NCBI RefSeq assembly: GCF_003254395.2 | Contig: NC_037645.1 | Coordinates: 3,525,406-3,589,405, forward strand | Length of the DNA stretch: 64,000 nt | Origin: Apis mellifera | Lineage: Eukaryota; Arthropoda; Insecta; Hymenoptera; Apidae | Reading direction: 5' to 3' | In this document: one piece after another, positions 63,066 to 64,000 of the stretch | How the letters are laid out: each line of letters starts with the position of its first letter | Numbering within the stretch: the stretch's first letter is position 1 | Translations under genes and position numbers: made by a program | The notes under the pieces: model-generated | Told to the model about the DNA's origin: nothing | Database searches by the model: none | The model's input: only the letters and a program-made list of their open reading frames with translations

Positions 63066-64000
63066 AGAAAGATGGAAGAGATCTTCTGAAGTTCTAAATA
63101 AATTAAATTTAAATTATATTTGATTTTAAGGAGAAGGATTAAGGTAACGGGATTCGCTTTGGCTTTTAATTAAATCGAAGGGGGTTTGAATAGAGTCATA
63201 ATTTTCTAATTACAATTTTTCGAACGAGCCATCCTTAACGAAATTTAATGGAAACTAACGATCAATTATATGCATGGCTGGCTCTACGGGCTTAAGGGAC
63301 TTGTTTAAAGCAAGGGAAGATTAAGCAAGAGAGTTCGTTTATAAGGAGATTATTATTATTATTATTATAATCCAGATTGTCGAAAGCTTACACGAATGAC
63401 TTATGGCTTTGTTTACTGTCGTAAGCGAAAGCTGAGAGGATACGTTATGATAAAATGTATCGTGAACTTTCACTTTTTAATATATTCCTTTGCTTCGTTA
63501 AATTATAATAAGAATATAAACTATTAAGGTAATTTTATTAAAACAAGTGCACGCTTGAAATCATACCCTTCGCCTCTGGTGTTGTTGAGGAAACCTTATA
63601 ATAAATTAATCTTTTCACGGAAAAATGTGGAGCACGTAATAGCAGGTGTCTCGAATATCGTGCTTCAATTTGCGTAAAAACAGCCACTAAAATGGGAAAA
63701 AATGTAGGATGGAGCACGTTTTAAAACTTAAGCGGTACCCACAATTTTGCCAAATTTCTTCCGTACAACTCTTAACACTTTCACAAAAAGCCATCAATTT
63801 TTTTTCCCCCCTTAAAATTGAAAAAACGAATCCCTCGAAACGGGTTTAACATACTTTCTGCAATCGACACCGAATATTAGATTATTCAATTATTCAAAAA
63901 TATTTAGAAACACCTTAAACAAAAAATTTTCCCTTAATCCAGGATATTAAGAAACTGGACCACAACTTTCAAGAATTTTATAAATATATATTTAATTCTC
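63066..64000. other. AT-rich non-coding end of the window
   Basis: No exon or repeat family is recognised apart from a short (ATT)n tract at about 63351-63367. Confidence 0.5.

Noticed and set aside
1..64000. CRISPR arrays, bacterial operons, ribosomal RNA genes
   Set aside because: The window is eukaryotic. The tandem arrays have no spacer-repeat structure, and no rRNA sequence was recognised.

Overview
The window looks like nuclear DNA of an insect, most probably a honey bee (Apis) or close relative. The reasons are its extreme AT-richness with abrupt GC-rich islands, long introns beside very short ones, simple-sequence tracts everywhere, TTAGG-like motifs, and a gene set that is sparse and intron-split. 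The species call is inference: nothing here was searched against a database.

Only three protein-coding loci can be supported, all left of about 25 kb. (1) A minus-strand gene encoding a protein with a signal peptide starts at 15117. Its 12-nt first coding exon is joined over an 8-kb intron to an exon at 6918-7119, and the rest lies further left or outside the window. (2) A plus-strand, ten-exon gene for a long coiled-coil protein (18048-22656, about 943 aa) has a well-supported alternative last exon at 23164-23188, giving a shorter isoform of about 738 aa. (3) A minus-strand, three-exon YJU2/CWC16 (CCDC94) family splicing factor (23550-24820, 349 aa) converges tail-to-tail on the coiled-coil gene. 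A possible divergent first exon on the plus strand sits at 25317-25329, so 24821-25316 may be a two-way promoter.

Right of about 29 kb the base composition changes. GC-richer, purine- or pyrimidine-skewed DNA holds no convincing coding exon. It does hold a striking set of unrelated tandem-repeat arrays, most with unit lengths of about 145-172 bp. The largest is a 16-copy, 159-bp array at 56200-58690 that shows a nascent three-monomer higher-order pattern. A 207-bp TA-flanked inverted-repeat element (33064-33270) looks like a Tc1/mariner-type MITE. The rest reads as intron or intergenic DNA with microsatellites.

The most interesting observation is in the intron before the alternative last exon of the coiled-coil gene. 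One intronic segment (about 23072-23108) can pair either with an upstream segment (23009-23034) or with the alternative exon itself (23170-23195). This would make a mutually exclusive RNA fold around the 3' splice site.
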